A stretch of 64,000 nucleotides of DNA, taken from contig CM028326.1 of the NCBI GenBank assembly GCA_016647705.1, positions 23,575,901 through 23,639,900 of the forward strand, written 5' to 3'. Position numbers and translations under genes: made by a program. The notes under the pieces are model-generated. The model was not told the origin of the DNA and did not search any database. It worked only from the letters and a program-made list of their open reading frames with translations. Positions 12,788 to 24,142 of the stretch are shown piece by piece (position 1 is the first letter of the stretch; every line of letters starts with the position of its first letter). This DNA is from Eucommia ulmoides (lineage: Eukaryota > Streptophyta > Magnoliopsida > Garryales > Eucommiaceae).

Positions 12788-13592
12788 TGTTCGTGTCTAA
12801 AATTGGCCAACACCCCCAATTGCTCCAATTAGCGTTCCCGGTGGAGCTTTCTTGCCGAGGTGGAGTTCTAGTCCTTAGAGAGTAGTGTTCATTGAGCAGT
12901 CCGCGATAAAAATTCAACGGTCAACGTTCTCTTTAGTCCAAGTCTGTACATGCACAAAGACTCATTGGGGTATGCCTAAAAAAGTCCCTCTATCGTGACA
13001 GTAAGAGCTTGAGAGGAAAAAAATAGGTATTTGCTTTAAGTGGAGTAGTTGAGCCTTTACCTTGGGCATTTAATGCCTAGCTACTGATAAGAGAGGAGGC
13101 TGATTAGCTCCGTGGAATTAGGACCTTGAGCACGGTCAATTATGGTTAACCACCGCGTGTCAAATGAGGAGGCGCATAGAATGGATTAAGCCATTAGGCC
13201 TAACCTTTTGGATGATCTGAAGGAGCCCATAGGTTGGTCCAGATGAACAAGAAACAGAGCTCAGCCTATAGGTACGACAAAGCCTTATACAATAGCATAA
13301 GAGGTTGCTGGTCGGAGACCAGCCCGGTTTCTATGGAAAGAACCACTTAACGTTGGTCGTTGGGCGGTGTTCGTCGAAATGTGATTGGCGGGTCCCTTAC
13401 CCTACTCGGTGAACAGTAACCACGGGTACACTCACCTTGGGGAATCGTCCTTTGGTCGCTAGACGGTCTTTGACAAACAAACTTGGCTTTCCGAGGCTCC
13501 TATTGCTCTGTGTGGTGGACGTTGACAAATCCGTTGTCTTCTCCCACGCCATTTGTTGAGTTGTGGTTGGAGGTCGGTAGAAATACCCAACA
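12788..13592 (-). repeat. 5' LTR of the Tat-like gypsy element
   Basis: Read on the minus strand it starts TGTTGGGTATTT (13592) and ends GACACGAACA (12788), giving 805 bp. The primer-binding region begins at once inside. It is related along most of its length to the solo LTR at 2437-3151. Confidence 0.8.
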
Positions 13593-15935
13593 ACATATAT
13601 TTTTTGTTTTGATTTTTTAAAAATTGTGCTTTTACTAGCATAAAATTTGTTATTACATTTGTAAACTATTGTCCAATCACCCTAATCTGTTTGAATTGAT
13701 AGAACTCTGTACAACTTAGCCCCCGTTTGTTCAGTATTTTCGATCCCTGACTTCTCTTCTCTTCCTTCTAGAATTTTGGGACTAATATATAGAAACATAT
13801 TTGGTAAGCATGTTTCTGTTCCCAAATATTCTCAAAATTTTGAGAGTAATTCTATAATTCCGTAATTCCTTAAGAATTTGAGAGAGAGAGAAAAATAAAA
13901 TAAAATAATTCTTATTCACTCCCATAAAACTATTCTCACTCTATTTCATAAGGGTAAATGTTGAGAGAACCACCACCACTTCAGCCACCACCACCATGTC
14001 GGCCACTACCCAAGCTGACCACCACCATCACGCCGGTCACAACCCACGTAGGCCATCACCACCACGCCGTCTACCACCATCATGCTAGCCATCACCTATG
14101 CCGGCCACCACCACTATGCCGATCCACAACTACCACCGTATATTTCTATCTTCTTCTCTTATTTTCTCTCTCTCTCTCTCTCACACACACACATACACAT
14201 AAAATGATCCAAGTTTAGTTGCAACCAAACACTTTTTTTTTTTTTTTTTTGTTTTTATTTTGAAAAATTATAAAAATATTTTAAAAATAATTATTGTTAA
14301 CAACCGAGATTTTGTTCTTAGAATACCGTAAAACAAAAATAGAATTTTCATTTCATTTTACTAGGAATAAAAATAGAAAAACAGAAACATTAATGGAACC
14401 CCACCTTAATAACCACCATATTAGTCGGATTTCACAACTCAAAAGTTAAATTATGATTGAGTGGTGATATCATTAGATTTATAATTATACCTCACCATAA
14501 TCAATTTTTTTTTTTGAAAGGCTCGGGTCATAAATAGTTTCTTTTATCTATTTCTATGTTTTTACTTTTAATTTTATGAATTTTAAAAATAAATAGCAAA
14601 GGCTGCTAAAGAGTTGGCCATATTCTTTTCCTTTTTCATTTGTTTTTCCTCGGTGAGCTTTGAAACACTATTTTGAGGGGGGGAAAGTGGGGAAAAGGGA
14701 TATTACTAAAAAGTTTTTGGAATTGATAACCATGAAATAAGATGATTAATTAATTTAATATTAATTGAATGGTTGTCATTAATAATAGAATAAGAATATT
14801 GTTTCTTGACAACATATTTTTCGTTTTTTTTTTTTTTTTGAAATTATTTTGTACATATAAAAAATATTTTTGTAGGAGTTCGTAATTGTAAATATTTTTA
14901 ATGATTCAAAAGTTTTTTTTGTTGGAAAAAAATAATTAACAAAAATTATATTTATAAGCATTGTTCGCAATAAACTACAATACTATTTATAATCATTTAA
15001 TCCACCGGTTATCAAATATTCAATATTTTTTTGAGTAGAGATTGATGAGGGTAAAACCCACCCCGAAGCTCGTATATTAGGGCAGAGTGGATTAATGGCC
15101 GGAATGAATCTAAAATGGGAATAAAACATATACTATAGGTCTGACGAATGAGTTATTATTAATTTGGACCGAGAGACTGAGGCCATGATGGTATGATTAT
15201 TGAATCGATCCATAAATAAACCTAGATTTGACTTCATCCATATAAGATCAGATCCTCCGGAGATCATGGGAAAATCGAGTGTCAACTAAGGCTATATATT
15301 CATATTTGAGGGAGAGATATTTTTTACGTTATTTTCAATAGAAAAAAAAAAACATGATCAATTTATTCTCACGTCGTAAGATATTAGTCTGTTGTCACAC
15401 CGATATCTCAAATACTTTTTCCTAAAATTTGCAAGTTCAATCACGGAGGTTTTTTTAGTGACATGAGGTCGATTCAAGACTCAATTCAGGACTGTTAGGA
15501 TTCAAAGTTGCTTTTGGCTAAGACCGCGTTTGAGCAAACGAGGTTTTCAAAAATCATATTCAAACAGCCAACTTTTTGGTCCTTGAAACAGCTTTTGAAA
15601 ATAAATGTGTTTCACTGGCAAAACTGTCTTTAAAAAGTTAAAAAAAGTAACTTGGAAACAGAACAAAATGTGGTACAGGCTAGACAGAGCACGCGAACAT
15701 TGTTATCACAAACATTCTTTTACAGAAGTGCGTTTGTCTCCCCTGCCACTAATACTACTACTACTACTACAACAATGGTGTGTCCTACACGCGAAAGCTA
15801 TGGTATGATGCCCAGGCTGAATACCACTTGTTACTGCCTCCCCTTTGGTAGGAGAGTGATGGTGGGGGTGGATAGATATATTTATATAGAGAGAGATTTT
15901 GTTTTGGTGGAGAGAGAAAATAGTTAATAAATTTA
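13593..15935. other. Intergenic DNA with low-complexity and MITE-like parts
   Basis: No gene is supported. A stretch from about 13720 to 14420 has a CCCCGTTTGTT-type left edge, a CCACCA/CATCAC trinucleotide-rich centre (13960-14130) and a TCTCTC-CACACA tract (14164-14205). It resembles the 62990-63400 region in layout and may be a MITE. The His/Pro-rich ORF over the CCACCA tract is a composition artefact. From 14420 to 15935 I see AT-rich unique sequence with no motif I recognise. Confidence 0.5.
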
Positions 15936-15943
15936 GTATTTAT
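15936..15943. repeat. Target-site duplication GTATTTAT, left copy of hAT
   Basis: The 8-bp sequence GTATTTAT lies immediately outside the left inverted repeat. It is repeated exactly at 20625-20632 outside the right one. An 8-bp duplication is the hallmark of the hAT superfamily. Confidence 0.95.
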
Positions 15944-15956
15944 CAAGGTTTTAAAT

Positions 15957-16051
15957 CGCGGTATCGGGTTACGTAACGGTAACGGTCGCGGTGTAACGGT
16001 ATCGGGGGTATCGGTCTGTCCGTAACGGGAATCGGCCGTAACGGTCGTGAA
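15957..16051. promoter_or_regulatory. Subterminal motif array, hAT 3' end
   Basis: About 95 bp hold repeated GTAACGG and TATCGG hexa/heptamers in both orientations (for example CGTAACGGTAACGG and GTAACGGTATCGG). In well-studied hAT elements such as Ac, short subterminal repeats bind the transposase. That role here is inferred from position and repetition. Confidence 0.6.
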
Positions 16052-16330
16052 TTTTTTAAAATCACTAGAACATCCCCAAAAACTCAATAAGAATAATTAT
16101 TTCACTTATTTAACCTTTAATAAACACATTATAATAGATCTTATGACATTTTAAGGTTATATACAACATAATAAAGATATAAAAAATACGAAAAATCATC
16201 GTACTTAACAATCTTAAAAGAATAAGATGATGCACACAATACTTAATAAAAATATATTACACAAATATAATAAAAGAGTAAATTGTACTTGTACATCATA
16301 TTACAAAAACAATACACTCATATAAAATTA

Positions 16331-19300
16331 TCAATACCAAAACGAATTGCGCGCAGGCTCTTCATAGTCGGCATCGGCATGATCACCACTCTGATTTTGT
16401 TGTGCAGCACCATAACCACCAAAGTAGTTAAAGGTGCAATGATCATAAATGGTATTACTAGGGCCACTACCACCGGTACCGCTAGATTCTGCTCTTTCTT
16501 CGCAGTGACCGAAAGTAGAACTTGAACTCTCTTGATGTGGAGGAAGGACACCGTATTGGTAAGAAGGTGGTGGTGGATATGAGTATCCAGTAGTAGGAGG
16601 TTGTGGGCATCCTAAAGGACCCATACCCACATAATGTGGCGCCGAAACATATTCCGAGGAGGGATAATAAGGGTAAGGATATGGTTGTGGTTGAGGCCAC
16701 TGATGATAATTATCCCCTTGATATCCATATCCGTATCCTCCAACTCCAAGCATACCAAAGCGGTTTTCCATGTCATCATATTCTTCGGAATTTGAGGATT
16801 GTGGATTTGGTCTTCTTCTTGATGATCCAATTGCACTAGAAACAGAATGCCTTCGTGGCTCACTAATATCCCCACATTCGACATTGTCTGCAAATCCAGT
16901 CATTCCTAACTCTCCATGATACGGCGATTGTCTAGTGTCTCCTCCACCTCCACCTCCACCTCCACCATCATCACCACCAGACTCTCCACTAGGTGGGCTC
17001 AAACCACGACCACTATCAGTATCACTTCCATCTCCAGATGGACTATCACTTTGCCAATGTCGAGGTGCTTGGCTACTAGAAGTAGCGACCTCATCATCGC
17101 TTACGTCTAACCATCTGGAGTTGTCCTGATCATCTAACAATGGTTCTTCTCTCTCTTGAGGCCATGGAGATAGTGGATCATCTTCTTCAAAGATATAATC
17201 CAAGTTTATAGGGTTGAAGTTGTATTCAATTTCACTTTGGCTTAATCTCGTAGCATGTCTAATTTTCAACCTCATATTATAAGCCACGTAAACAAGTTTA
17301 TTCAGTTTTTTATACTTTAGACGATTTCTCGTCTTTGTATGTATCAAGCTGAATGTGCTCCAATTACGCTCGTAATTAGAAGACGATGTTGTTTGGCTCA
17401 ACACTTTAACTGCAATCTCTTGAAGTTCAGGGGCAGATGCACCAAAGTAGATCCACCATTCAGCTGTAGAAACAATATGAATTAAAACGATACGAAGATT
17501 GAGATTCTTATATTAATAGTTAATTGTTCATTGTATTACCTGGATTCGTGCGTGTTACTGCTTTTTGAGCCAATACTGTCCCGAAAGAATGTTCTTTATC
17601 ACGAAATGTCATAATCTATATTTAGAACGTAACAAATCAAAAACCCACAAATAAAACATATAAAACTTAGTAATTTGTTAGTCGCTAGTTGTTACTTAAA
17701 AAAAAAAAAAAAAGAACTAACTTGATTAATAGCTTGAATTTGTTTATCAATATTCGGCTCCAATCTTTGAATCACTTTTTGAACTCCCTCCATTACCTCT
17801 CTATGGTCAGAAAGTTTACCACCATATTGAAATTGAGGATTTAAAAAATAACCTACATGAATTCAAAACAAAAAGCACATTTTGTTAAAGTAAGTTTAAT
17901 TCTAACAAGTAACAAGAGTTTTTAAAATTGAATTTACAATTAGTCAATTACTTACCAGCCGCATGCAAATCATGGTGTAATTGGAATTGCCATTTTTTGT
18001 CGATTATTTTCCAATATTTTTTGTAGTAACGACAATTTTTTTCAATGGCCATCTTCGCTTTGTCCATAGCTTCATAGACAAATCCCATTGTAGGCTTCTC
18101 ATCTCCATCAACAAGCCTAAGCACCCTCAACAATGGTTCTTGAACTTTTAAAATTTCTGAAGCTTTTATCCAAAAACCATTGTCGTTCACAATTTTTCTA
18201 ACTTTTTTTCCACAGTTCTCCTTCGCCCATCTTTTGCTTTTCCACTCACCACAATTAAACATATCTTGTAAGGCATTCTTATACCTTACAATGCTTTCCA
18301 GCATAATGAAATTGGAGGCAAAACGTGTGATCCCAGGGCGTAATAACTCTTTTCCTTCAGTAAATCTCGTCATAAAATCAATAACCCAACTAGAGTTATA
18401 AATGAAGCGTGGTATTCTTCTTGCATCATCCAAGACTTTCAGCACATTTGTTTTCTCTCCAATATCTTTCAATATCAAATCAAGGCAATGTGCAGCACAA
18501 CCTGTCCAATATAAATTTGGTCTTTTTAACATAAGTTTTTTTCCCGCCGCTTTTATTGCAGGCTCATTATCAGTGACGATTTGGACAATATATTTTTCAC
18601 CAATTTCATCTACCACCTTGTCTATAAGCTCGAAGTAATAATCGGCAGTTCTGCTAACAACATCGGTGGCATCCACTGATTTATGAAAAACAGTCCCCCG
18701 ATTACTATAAATCAAAAAATTGATAATGTGCTTCCGGGTAGGTCCGCTCCATCCATCACACATGATCGTAACGCCCCTCTCCTCCCAACTTGGTTTATGA
18801 AATTCGATCCACTTTCTCAATTCTTCATATTCTCTAGGTAAGAAAACTTCAGTCACCTCGTAAGGAGTAGGGACTTTCACTCCTTTTCCAACCTCCCTTG
18901 CAACATCCAACATTGGCTGAAGCTATGGCGAATTAACAATGTTTGTTGGCAAACGTGTGTATAACACAAATTGACTAACTACGACCCCTAATTTTTTCCT
19001 CAACCCTTTTATTACCCTTGTTGAGATCTTTTGTTGTTTGAGGGCTTTGCTACGGTGTAGATCAACATCAATCTCGGCTAACCGTGCTTCAGGTAAAGAC
19101 GAATCAATCCAAGTTTTTTTCGAACTCGATTCACGGACAGTAGAAGATCGTCGAAACATATTAGCAATGCGAGTACTAGTGCTTCCCCGTCTGGTGCTTT
19201 CACCAACCCCGCTATTACTCCCGGTCTCATATCGGTTGCCTGCATCCCTCCTATATCTCTCCTTATCTTCTTCTTCTCTATGCAACCTCATACTTTCTTT

Positions 19301-19669
19301 TCGTGCATAAGCCATATCCGGATCATCCGAGTTATCATCATCACTCAAATCGTAAGGATTATCTTGATCACGTTGAGAAGTTCGAATTTGTTCAATCACT
19401 TCTTCTCTTTGTTTTCTTTTATCCATTTTTTTCTCCAAGTTACCATCAAGATGTTTCATCATAAGCGTTCTAACATCGGCACTAACACTTTGGCATGGAG
19501 TTATTTGACCCTTTTTGGCCGTCAAGTGTTGCTTCAATCTAGTTATTCCACCATTTATCTCTCTACCACAAAATTTACATTTTAATTTGTGTCTAGAACC
19601 ACTAATAGGAATCCCGAATTTTCATCCAATATCATCACTAGAAGGATGTGATCCTTCTTCACCCGACAT
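16331..19669 (-). pseudogene. hAT transposase gene with BED finger, two nonsense codons
   Basis: Four exons fit one frame: 19669-17956, 17852-17722, 17615-17540 and 17463-16331. They have GT/AG junctions (donors GTAAGT, GTTAGT, GTAATA) and total 1018 codons including the stop. The first ATG is at 19669. A BED-type zinc finger lies at about residues 17-59 (Cys31, Cys34, His48, Cys59). An acidic/Arg-rich linker follows. The RNase H-like core (DUF659-type) has Asp305 in MCDGW, Asp367 in VTDNEP, and C..H at 391/394 in GCAAHCLDL. The exon 1/2 join gives HAAGYFLNPQFQY. The hAT C-terminal dimerisation block is at about 642-690 (EWWIYFG, PELQEIAVKVLSQ, NYERNWSTF). A Gly/Pro/Tyr/Ser-rich tail runs from about 740 to 1017. 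Codon 16 is TGA (19624-19622), where Trp is usual in this finger type. Codon 249 is TAG (18925-18923). Apart from these two the gene is open, so it was probably active recently. Confidence 0.92.
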
Positions 19670-19763
19670 TATTAAATTTTAATTTTCTACAATTTACATA
19701 CACAAATTTAATTCATACTATTTACTAAAATTATAATTGAAGCTAATTAACACTACATTAACC

Positions 19764-19764
<1 letters not shown>

Positions 19765-19823
<59 letters not shown>
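19765..19823. repeat. (AT)n microsatellite in hAT leader
   Basis: About 29 AT repeats lie just upstream of the transposase start codon on the minus strand. Confidence 0.95.
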
Positions 19824-19825
<2 letters not shown>

Positions 19826-20451
19826 GTGATAAATAATAATGACAAAAAAAAAGTTGCTACAAAAATATAAGTTAAAAATTTTTAGGACTAAATTGTAATT
19901 GTAAAAAAGCTAATTAACAATTTTAGGACTAAATTGTAATTGTAAACAAGTTAATTAACAATTTTAGGACTAAATTGTAAACAAAAATTATTTTTAAACC
20001 CCTTAATTATTTCTAAATTATAATTTATAAATAATTTTAATGACTAAATTGATTTCAGCCAAAGAGCCAAAAACGCCCAAATCAAACACGCCCAAATCCC
20101 TAACACCCGAATGGAGAGAGAGAGAGAGAGAGACAAACGGAGCGGAGGCGAGACGGCGACGGCGACGAGCTGCAACGCGAAGGAGAGGAGACGTCGCCGG
20201 CGACGTGAGAGCTACGTTCGGCGGCGTTGAGCTGTTTCTATTAGGGAATGGCGAACCGCAACGAAATCCTCAACGTTTGACGAGCTCTTTGGATGGATAC
20301 GGTCTAATCGGTAAGTGTTTGGTTATCTTCTACTAGTTTTTTCTCCTCATTCCTCGATTATATGAAGAATCTTTGAACGTGGAAGAAATCTGAAAAGTGT
20401 GCGCGAAATCAGCGAGTCGGTCGGTCGGTCGATGAAGAATCTTGTTCTTTA

Positions 20452-20611
20452 TAGACTGTAACGGCCGTTACGGTCTCCGTAACGGCCGTTATCGGCCCGT
20501 ATCGGCCCGATATGGTGCAATTCAGCCCTAGATGCCGGAATCGACCGTGTATCGGTATCGGCCTACCCATTTTCCGGTACGAATCGGCCGTTACGGTATG
20601 TAACGACCGAT
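20452..20611. promoter_or_regulatory. Subterminal motif array and probable promoter, hAT 5' end
   Basis: Repeated GTAACGGCCGTTACGG palindromic units and TATCGG(C)CCG units occupy the last 160 bp of the 5' end of the element relative to the transposase. The zone between here and 19669 is the only place for the transposase promoter and leader. Its GA-rich 20110-20290 part gives an open frame on the plus strand that I treat as leader sequence. Confidence 0.55.
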
Positions 20612-21423
20612 ATTTAAAACCTTGGTATTTATCAAAGATAATGAATTTCAAACATTACATTCTAAAGTAATCAAATTGTGTTAAGTCAATTCAAATCAGT
20701 AACTTTATTATTATTTTTTTATTACGAAAATGAATCACGTGTCAAATACAGAATCACTCACATGAGTGAATTTTGTCATAAACAATGATGAATAGACTCA
20801 CTTGACATGATTTTGATACTTCAGGGTTTAATGTGTGCAAACTGAAAGGATATGAACTAAAATGAGGTTTCTTTGAAACTTTAGGTGTGCAAAATAAAAA
20901 AAGCTCAATTAGTTATGAAATTGTATTGATCTTAAAATCAACCTAATAGATAGGGGTGGTTACGGGTTCGGTGGCCCATCCAACCTATCCAGCTCATTAG
21001 CTATTTTTTAAGATTTGAGCTTGATGTTTAAATTCATGGGCAAGGCTAGAGCCCCAAGATTTAGGTCCACTCGTTTTTAGGACCATACAGATGTTAATAT
21101 CAATAATATACGGGTATAACATAATGTATGATTATATAGGTACGATCAAACACGTACAATTATACAGGAACATTAAAACAGAAACAGATAATAGAAACAG
21201 AGAACATGAAATAGTAACTGACGGCGACTCACCTTTGTGCGATGGGCAGAGGAAGATGAAGGCGGCGGAGGTATAAACAATGACTCTCAGCATTTGGGTG
21301 ACTATATATAGAGAGATTCAGGGGAGAGGAGTGTATTTAGGAAAGAAAATTGCTTGAGAATTAGGGAGGGGATTATGGAATTATGAATTGAAATTTGGGG
21401 AATTAGGGTTTCCATTCCAACCG

Positions 21424-21700
21424 ATTCCCCAAATTGAGTTGGCGACTCACCATAGATAGAAAATAAAAAAATTGTTTCCCCAAATTGAGCTGGCGAGAGG
21501 AATGGACTTCCATAGATAGATCGAGTGTAAGAAAGGGAATTGGAGAGAGGAAGAAATTGTCTAAATCGAGCTGGCGAGAGGGATGGATCAATCGATTGAG
21601 CTCAACTTCTATAGGTAGATCGAGTGAGAGAGAAGGAATTGAAAAGAGAAAGAAATTATCCAAATTGAGCTAGCAAGAGGGATGGATTGAACGGGAGATG
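21424..21700. repeat. Tandem repeat, about 85-100 bp units
   Basis: Four imperfect units begin with a CCAAATTGAGCTGGCGAGAGG-like block at about 21424, 21478, 21562 and 21660. They are followed by ATAGATCGAGTG and GGAATTG-GAGAG text. The second and third units are full length. Confidence 0.75.
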
Positions 21701-21874
21701 GATCGAACGACAACGTGAGTGAGAGAGAAGGCGGCAACGTGAGAAAGAGAGAGAGAGAGAGTTAGGGAGAAAGGCATATTAAGAATGAGTTGATTAACTT
21801 AATCAATACATCACCAATATTATATTAATTTATTTTTCGTTTAACATAACTAAAATTACCTTTTTAGCAAATCT

Positions 21875-22005
21875 AGTTTCCTAATTAGCATTCTAATTGT
21901 CCTAGTGAGCATTTCGTTTCCTAATCAGTATTTTAATTGTCCTAGTCAGCGTTTTGTTTGTCCTAGTTATATTTTGTTTATCCTAATCAGTAAAAACCGT
22001 CCTGT
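21875..22005. repeat. Short tandem repeat, about 40 bp units
   Basis: Repeats of TTTCCTAATTAGCATT / TTGTCCTAGT(C/G)AGC text occur three to four times with drift. Confidence 0.65.
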
Positions 22006-22289
22006 TTTATATAATAGATTAATAACGTGCTAGCATATTCAAAATAATAAATTCGCTTTTAATAAAAAAAAATTACATCACTAATTCACAAATAATTTGT
22101 TCATATAATTATTCATGAGAATCACCACAACATGCTCAAAATACCTAATAAATTCATAAGTTCAATGAACAAAATTCACAAAATGTACAAAATACACAAG
22201 AAAATTATAATTCTGACTACCGAAATCCACAAAATGTATAAAATAGATAATAAATTTATAATTTTTGTGCAAACAATTCACAAAATAAC

Positions 22290-22462
22290 AAAGAACCCTA
22301 GATCTGTATAACAAAGACCACTAGATCTAGATAGAAATTAAAACAACAAACCTGAATAAATTCACAAAAATCACAAATTAATAAAGTACCCAGATCTACA
22401 TAACAAAGAACCATAGATCTAGGTAGAAATTGAAATAACAAACCTAGATTTGCATAGAAATT
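22290..22462. repeat. Tandem duplication, about 86 bp units
   Basis: Two units share the order AGATCT(G/A)(T/C)ATAACAAAGA, then CTAGATCTAG, TAGAAATT and AACAAACCT. The second is followed by a shortened third start. Confidence 0.7.
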
Positions 22463-23475
22463 GGACAAGATACTTGAAGAAATTAGGCAAAAAACCTAAA
22501 GAAACTTACGTGCTTTGTGCTATGGCGAGAACGACGACAATGTTGAGGATGGAAACATGGAAGATAATAGCGACAACAAGAAGGTGTGGACCAACAGTGA
22601 GGAGGTGTGACAACAAGTGGGAGGCGTAGACCAACAACGACGAAGAAGATGACAACAACAAAAAAAAGGCGGTGACCAGTATTGAGCCCTTGGATGACGA
22701 CAATGATCGAGTTCAGCAGTGAGTGAGGGCTTGTATTGAGAAGAGATGAGGATATGAGAATGTAATTGCAAATTCTGTCCCACGATGTATTTCCAAATAA
22801 CGCGTGTTTTAGATTGATTTGAAAATGAAACTTTATCCCTCTATTTATTAAATGAATGAATTTTATAATTCTCTCCTAACAATACCCAAACAAAAACTTT
22901 AAAGCTAAAGATTTGCGAAATATTTTGAACAAATGAAATCCATCTTCTAAATCCCTTGCCCAAACACAACCTGAGGGTAACAATGTGTAAAGTTAAGGGG
23001 TCTCAAATTTATATGTACACATGTACCAATTTATGTCTAACTATTTTTTCAATGTCATTTTGACAAATATGGAGGAGACTCCATGTTATTTTAATAATAT
23101 TTGAGACACTCTTTATTTGCTTAATGGATACAAAATATCCATGTTTTAACACCTGGTGCAACGGCTCCAGGTGCAACAACAAGCACCAGTTTCACTTGAG
23201 GAGGCGGGGATTTAGTAGCTGTGGCTGGCAAGGTAAATGGACTAATCTACCCTTGTGTGATTCCAGGGGGTGGGTGTGGGGCAGACAATTTTCAAGCATA
23301 CTCCACATTCATTAGATAGAGAAGATCACCAAGATTTCGTGATCCGCTATGGAACTTATTCCAATTCAAAGAGTTCGAATCGAATCGGTTTATGATTGGC
23401 CGAACAAATTGTGTAGGAAGGGAGATGTGTAAAACAAGACAAGAATTCTTTAGAATGACACTGTAGGCTAATTGA

Positions 23476-23534
23476 AGGGATCTGGCGTAGCTTGGTAGCG
23501 CGTTTGTTTTGGGTACAAAATGTCACGGGTTCTA
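23476..23534 (+). pseudogene. trnP-UGG: Plastid-type trnP-UGG fragment (nuclear plastid DNA)
   Basis: The segment GTAGCTTGGTAGCGCGTTTG followed by TTTTGGGTACAAAATGTCACGGGTTC closely matches plastid tRNA-Pro with anticodon UGG. It covers the D arm, anticodon loop and the start of the T arm. The acceptor 5' strand (AGGGAT) is followed by changes, and after GGGTTC the sequence diverges, so the T-arm 3' side and 3' acceptor strand are missing. It cannot make a tRNA. The 130 bp upstream may be plastid-derived as well, but I cannot confirm that by eye. Confidence 0.75.
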
Positions 23535-24142
23535 TTTCTTTATTTGATCCTTTTTTTTTTTCCCAAAAAAAGATCAAATAAATCCTATTTTTTCAATCTA
23601 GTTACCTAAGATAGCATCGACTATATTTTATCAATAAAAATACACTTACAACATAATATTTTTTATTTTTATTTTCTATTTTCTACTCTCTCTCTCTCTC
23701 TCTCTCGTTTTCTATTTTTTTATTTTTTGTATGGTATTTATAAAAAAAAAAGTTAATTATACTTTGCACCCTTGTGGTTAGGTCAAATTGCACTCTGTAC
23801 CTCTATGGTATTTTCGTCACCACTTATACCCCACGTGCTTAACACTTAAGTGCAACGAATAAAAATTAACAGAACTGAGAGTATTTTTGTCATTTTAGTT
23901 CAAAATTAAGGGTAATTTTGTTATTTTGTTCTAATTAATTAAATGGGGTCTATTTAAAAATTATTCCAAACTTAAAGGGTCAATGACTCCTCTCTTCCAA
24001 ACCCCCTCAACATTCAACACAAGGCCACACCTAGACCCAGTTTATGATTTTCTAATTCATGCTCCAGACCAAATATCTGTTTTACTCCCCCCGTTCTTCC
24101 CATTTCCCAGTGATGATGACGACAATGGCGTCTCTATCTATC

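Larger units (their letters stand above)
10010..13592 (-). mobile_element. Truncated Tat-like Ty3/gypsy retrotransposon (minus)
   Basis: In transcription order on the minus strand this holds the 5' LTR (13592-12788), a primer-binding region just inside it (GTTTGGTGTCGTC, close to the common plant gypsy text TTTGGCGCCGTC), gag, protease, and only the first residues of reverse transcriptase. It then stops abruptly near 10010 against the AT-rich MITE-like piece. RT, RNase H, integrase and the 3' LTR are missing. The element is markedly richer in G and C than its flanks. Confidence 0.85.
15944..20624 (-). mobile_element. Complete hAT DNA transposon, 4681 bp
   Basis: The ends are CAAGGTTTTAAAT (15944-15956) and its exact complement ATTTAAAACCTTG (20612-20624), giving a 13-bp perfect terminal inverted repeat. 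Both ends are flanked by GTATTTAT. The transposase gene fills 19669-16331 on the minus strand. Subterminal zones are packed with short GTAACGG and TATCGG motifs on both strands, as expected of transposase binding sites. The 5' leader contains a long (AT)n run. Structurally this is an autonomous-type element inactivated only by two nonsense codons. Perfect repeats and duplication suggest a fairly recent insertion (inference). Confidence 0.95.
20633..23475. other. Repeat-rich intergenic DNA
   Basis: No gene is supported. At 20952 the text TAGGGGTGGTTACGGGTTCGG resembles a hAT terminal repeat, but no partner was found. Three tandem-repeat patches are listed separately. At 22506-22700 a codon-biased minus-strand stretch has no motif I recognise. 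Near 22960 an inverted copy of the end sequence seen at 9478 occurs. At 23150-23290 one plus frame is relatively G/C-rich, with a PGATAPGATTSTSFT-like stretch broken by a stop; it may be a gene fragment of unknown origin. Confidence 0.5.

Noticed and set aside
13958-14218. 86-codon His/Pro/Thr-rich ORF on the plus strand
   Set aside because: It is a translation of a CCACCA/CATCAC triplet tract followed by TCTCTC and CACACA microsatellites. It has no domain and no splice or promoter context.
16283-19585. Many plus-strand ORFs of 60-100 codons opposite the transposase
   Set aside because: They are antisense shadows of the conserved minus-strand exons, which carry all recognisable motifs.
20040-20336. 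98-codon Arg-rich ORF on the plus strand inside the hAT element
   Set aside because: It lies in the 5' leader zone of the transposase on the opposite strand. Arg codons come from GA- and CGACGG-rich repeats, and no partner exon is seen.
20952-20972. TAGGGGTGGTTACGGGTTCGG, resembling a hAT terminal repeat
   Set aside because: No matching inverted end or 8-bp duplication was found within the window, so an element cannot be delimited.
9478-22975. A single 13.5-kb element bounded by GTGTTTGGG-type inverted ends
   Set aside because: The right part of this span contains an independent complete hAT, and the end similarity covers only a short common motif. Two separate copies are more likely.
23124-23315. 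63-codon ORF just before the trnP fragment
   Set aside because: It is a short frame with no recognised motif. A more protein-like alternative frame is broken by a stop. It may be a gene fragment, but the evidence is too weak to call.
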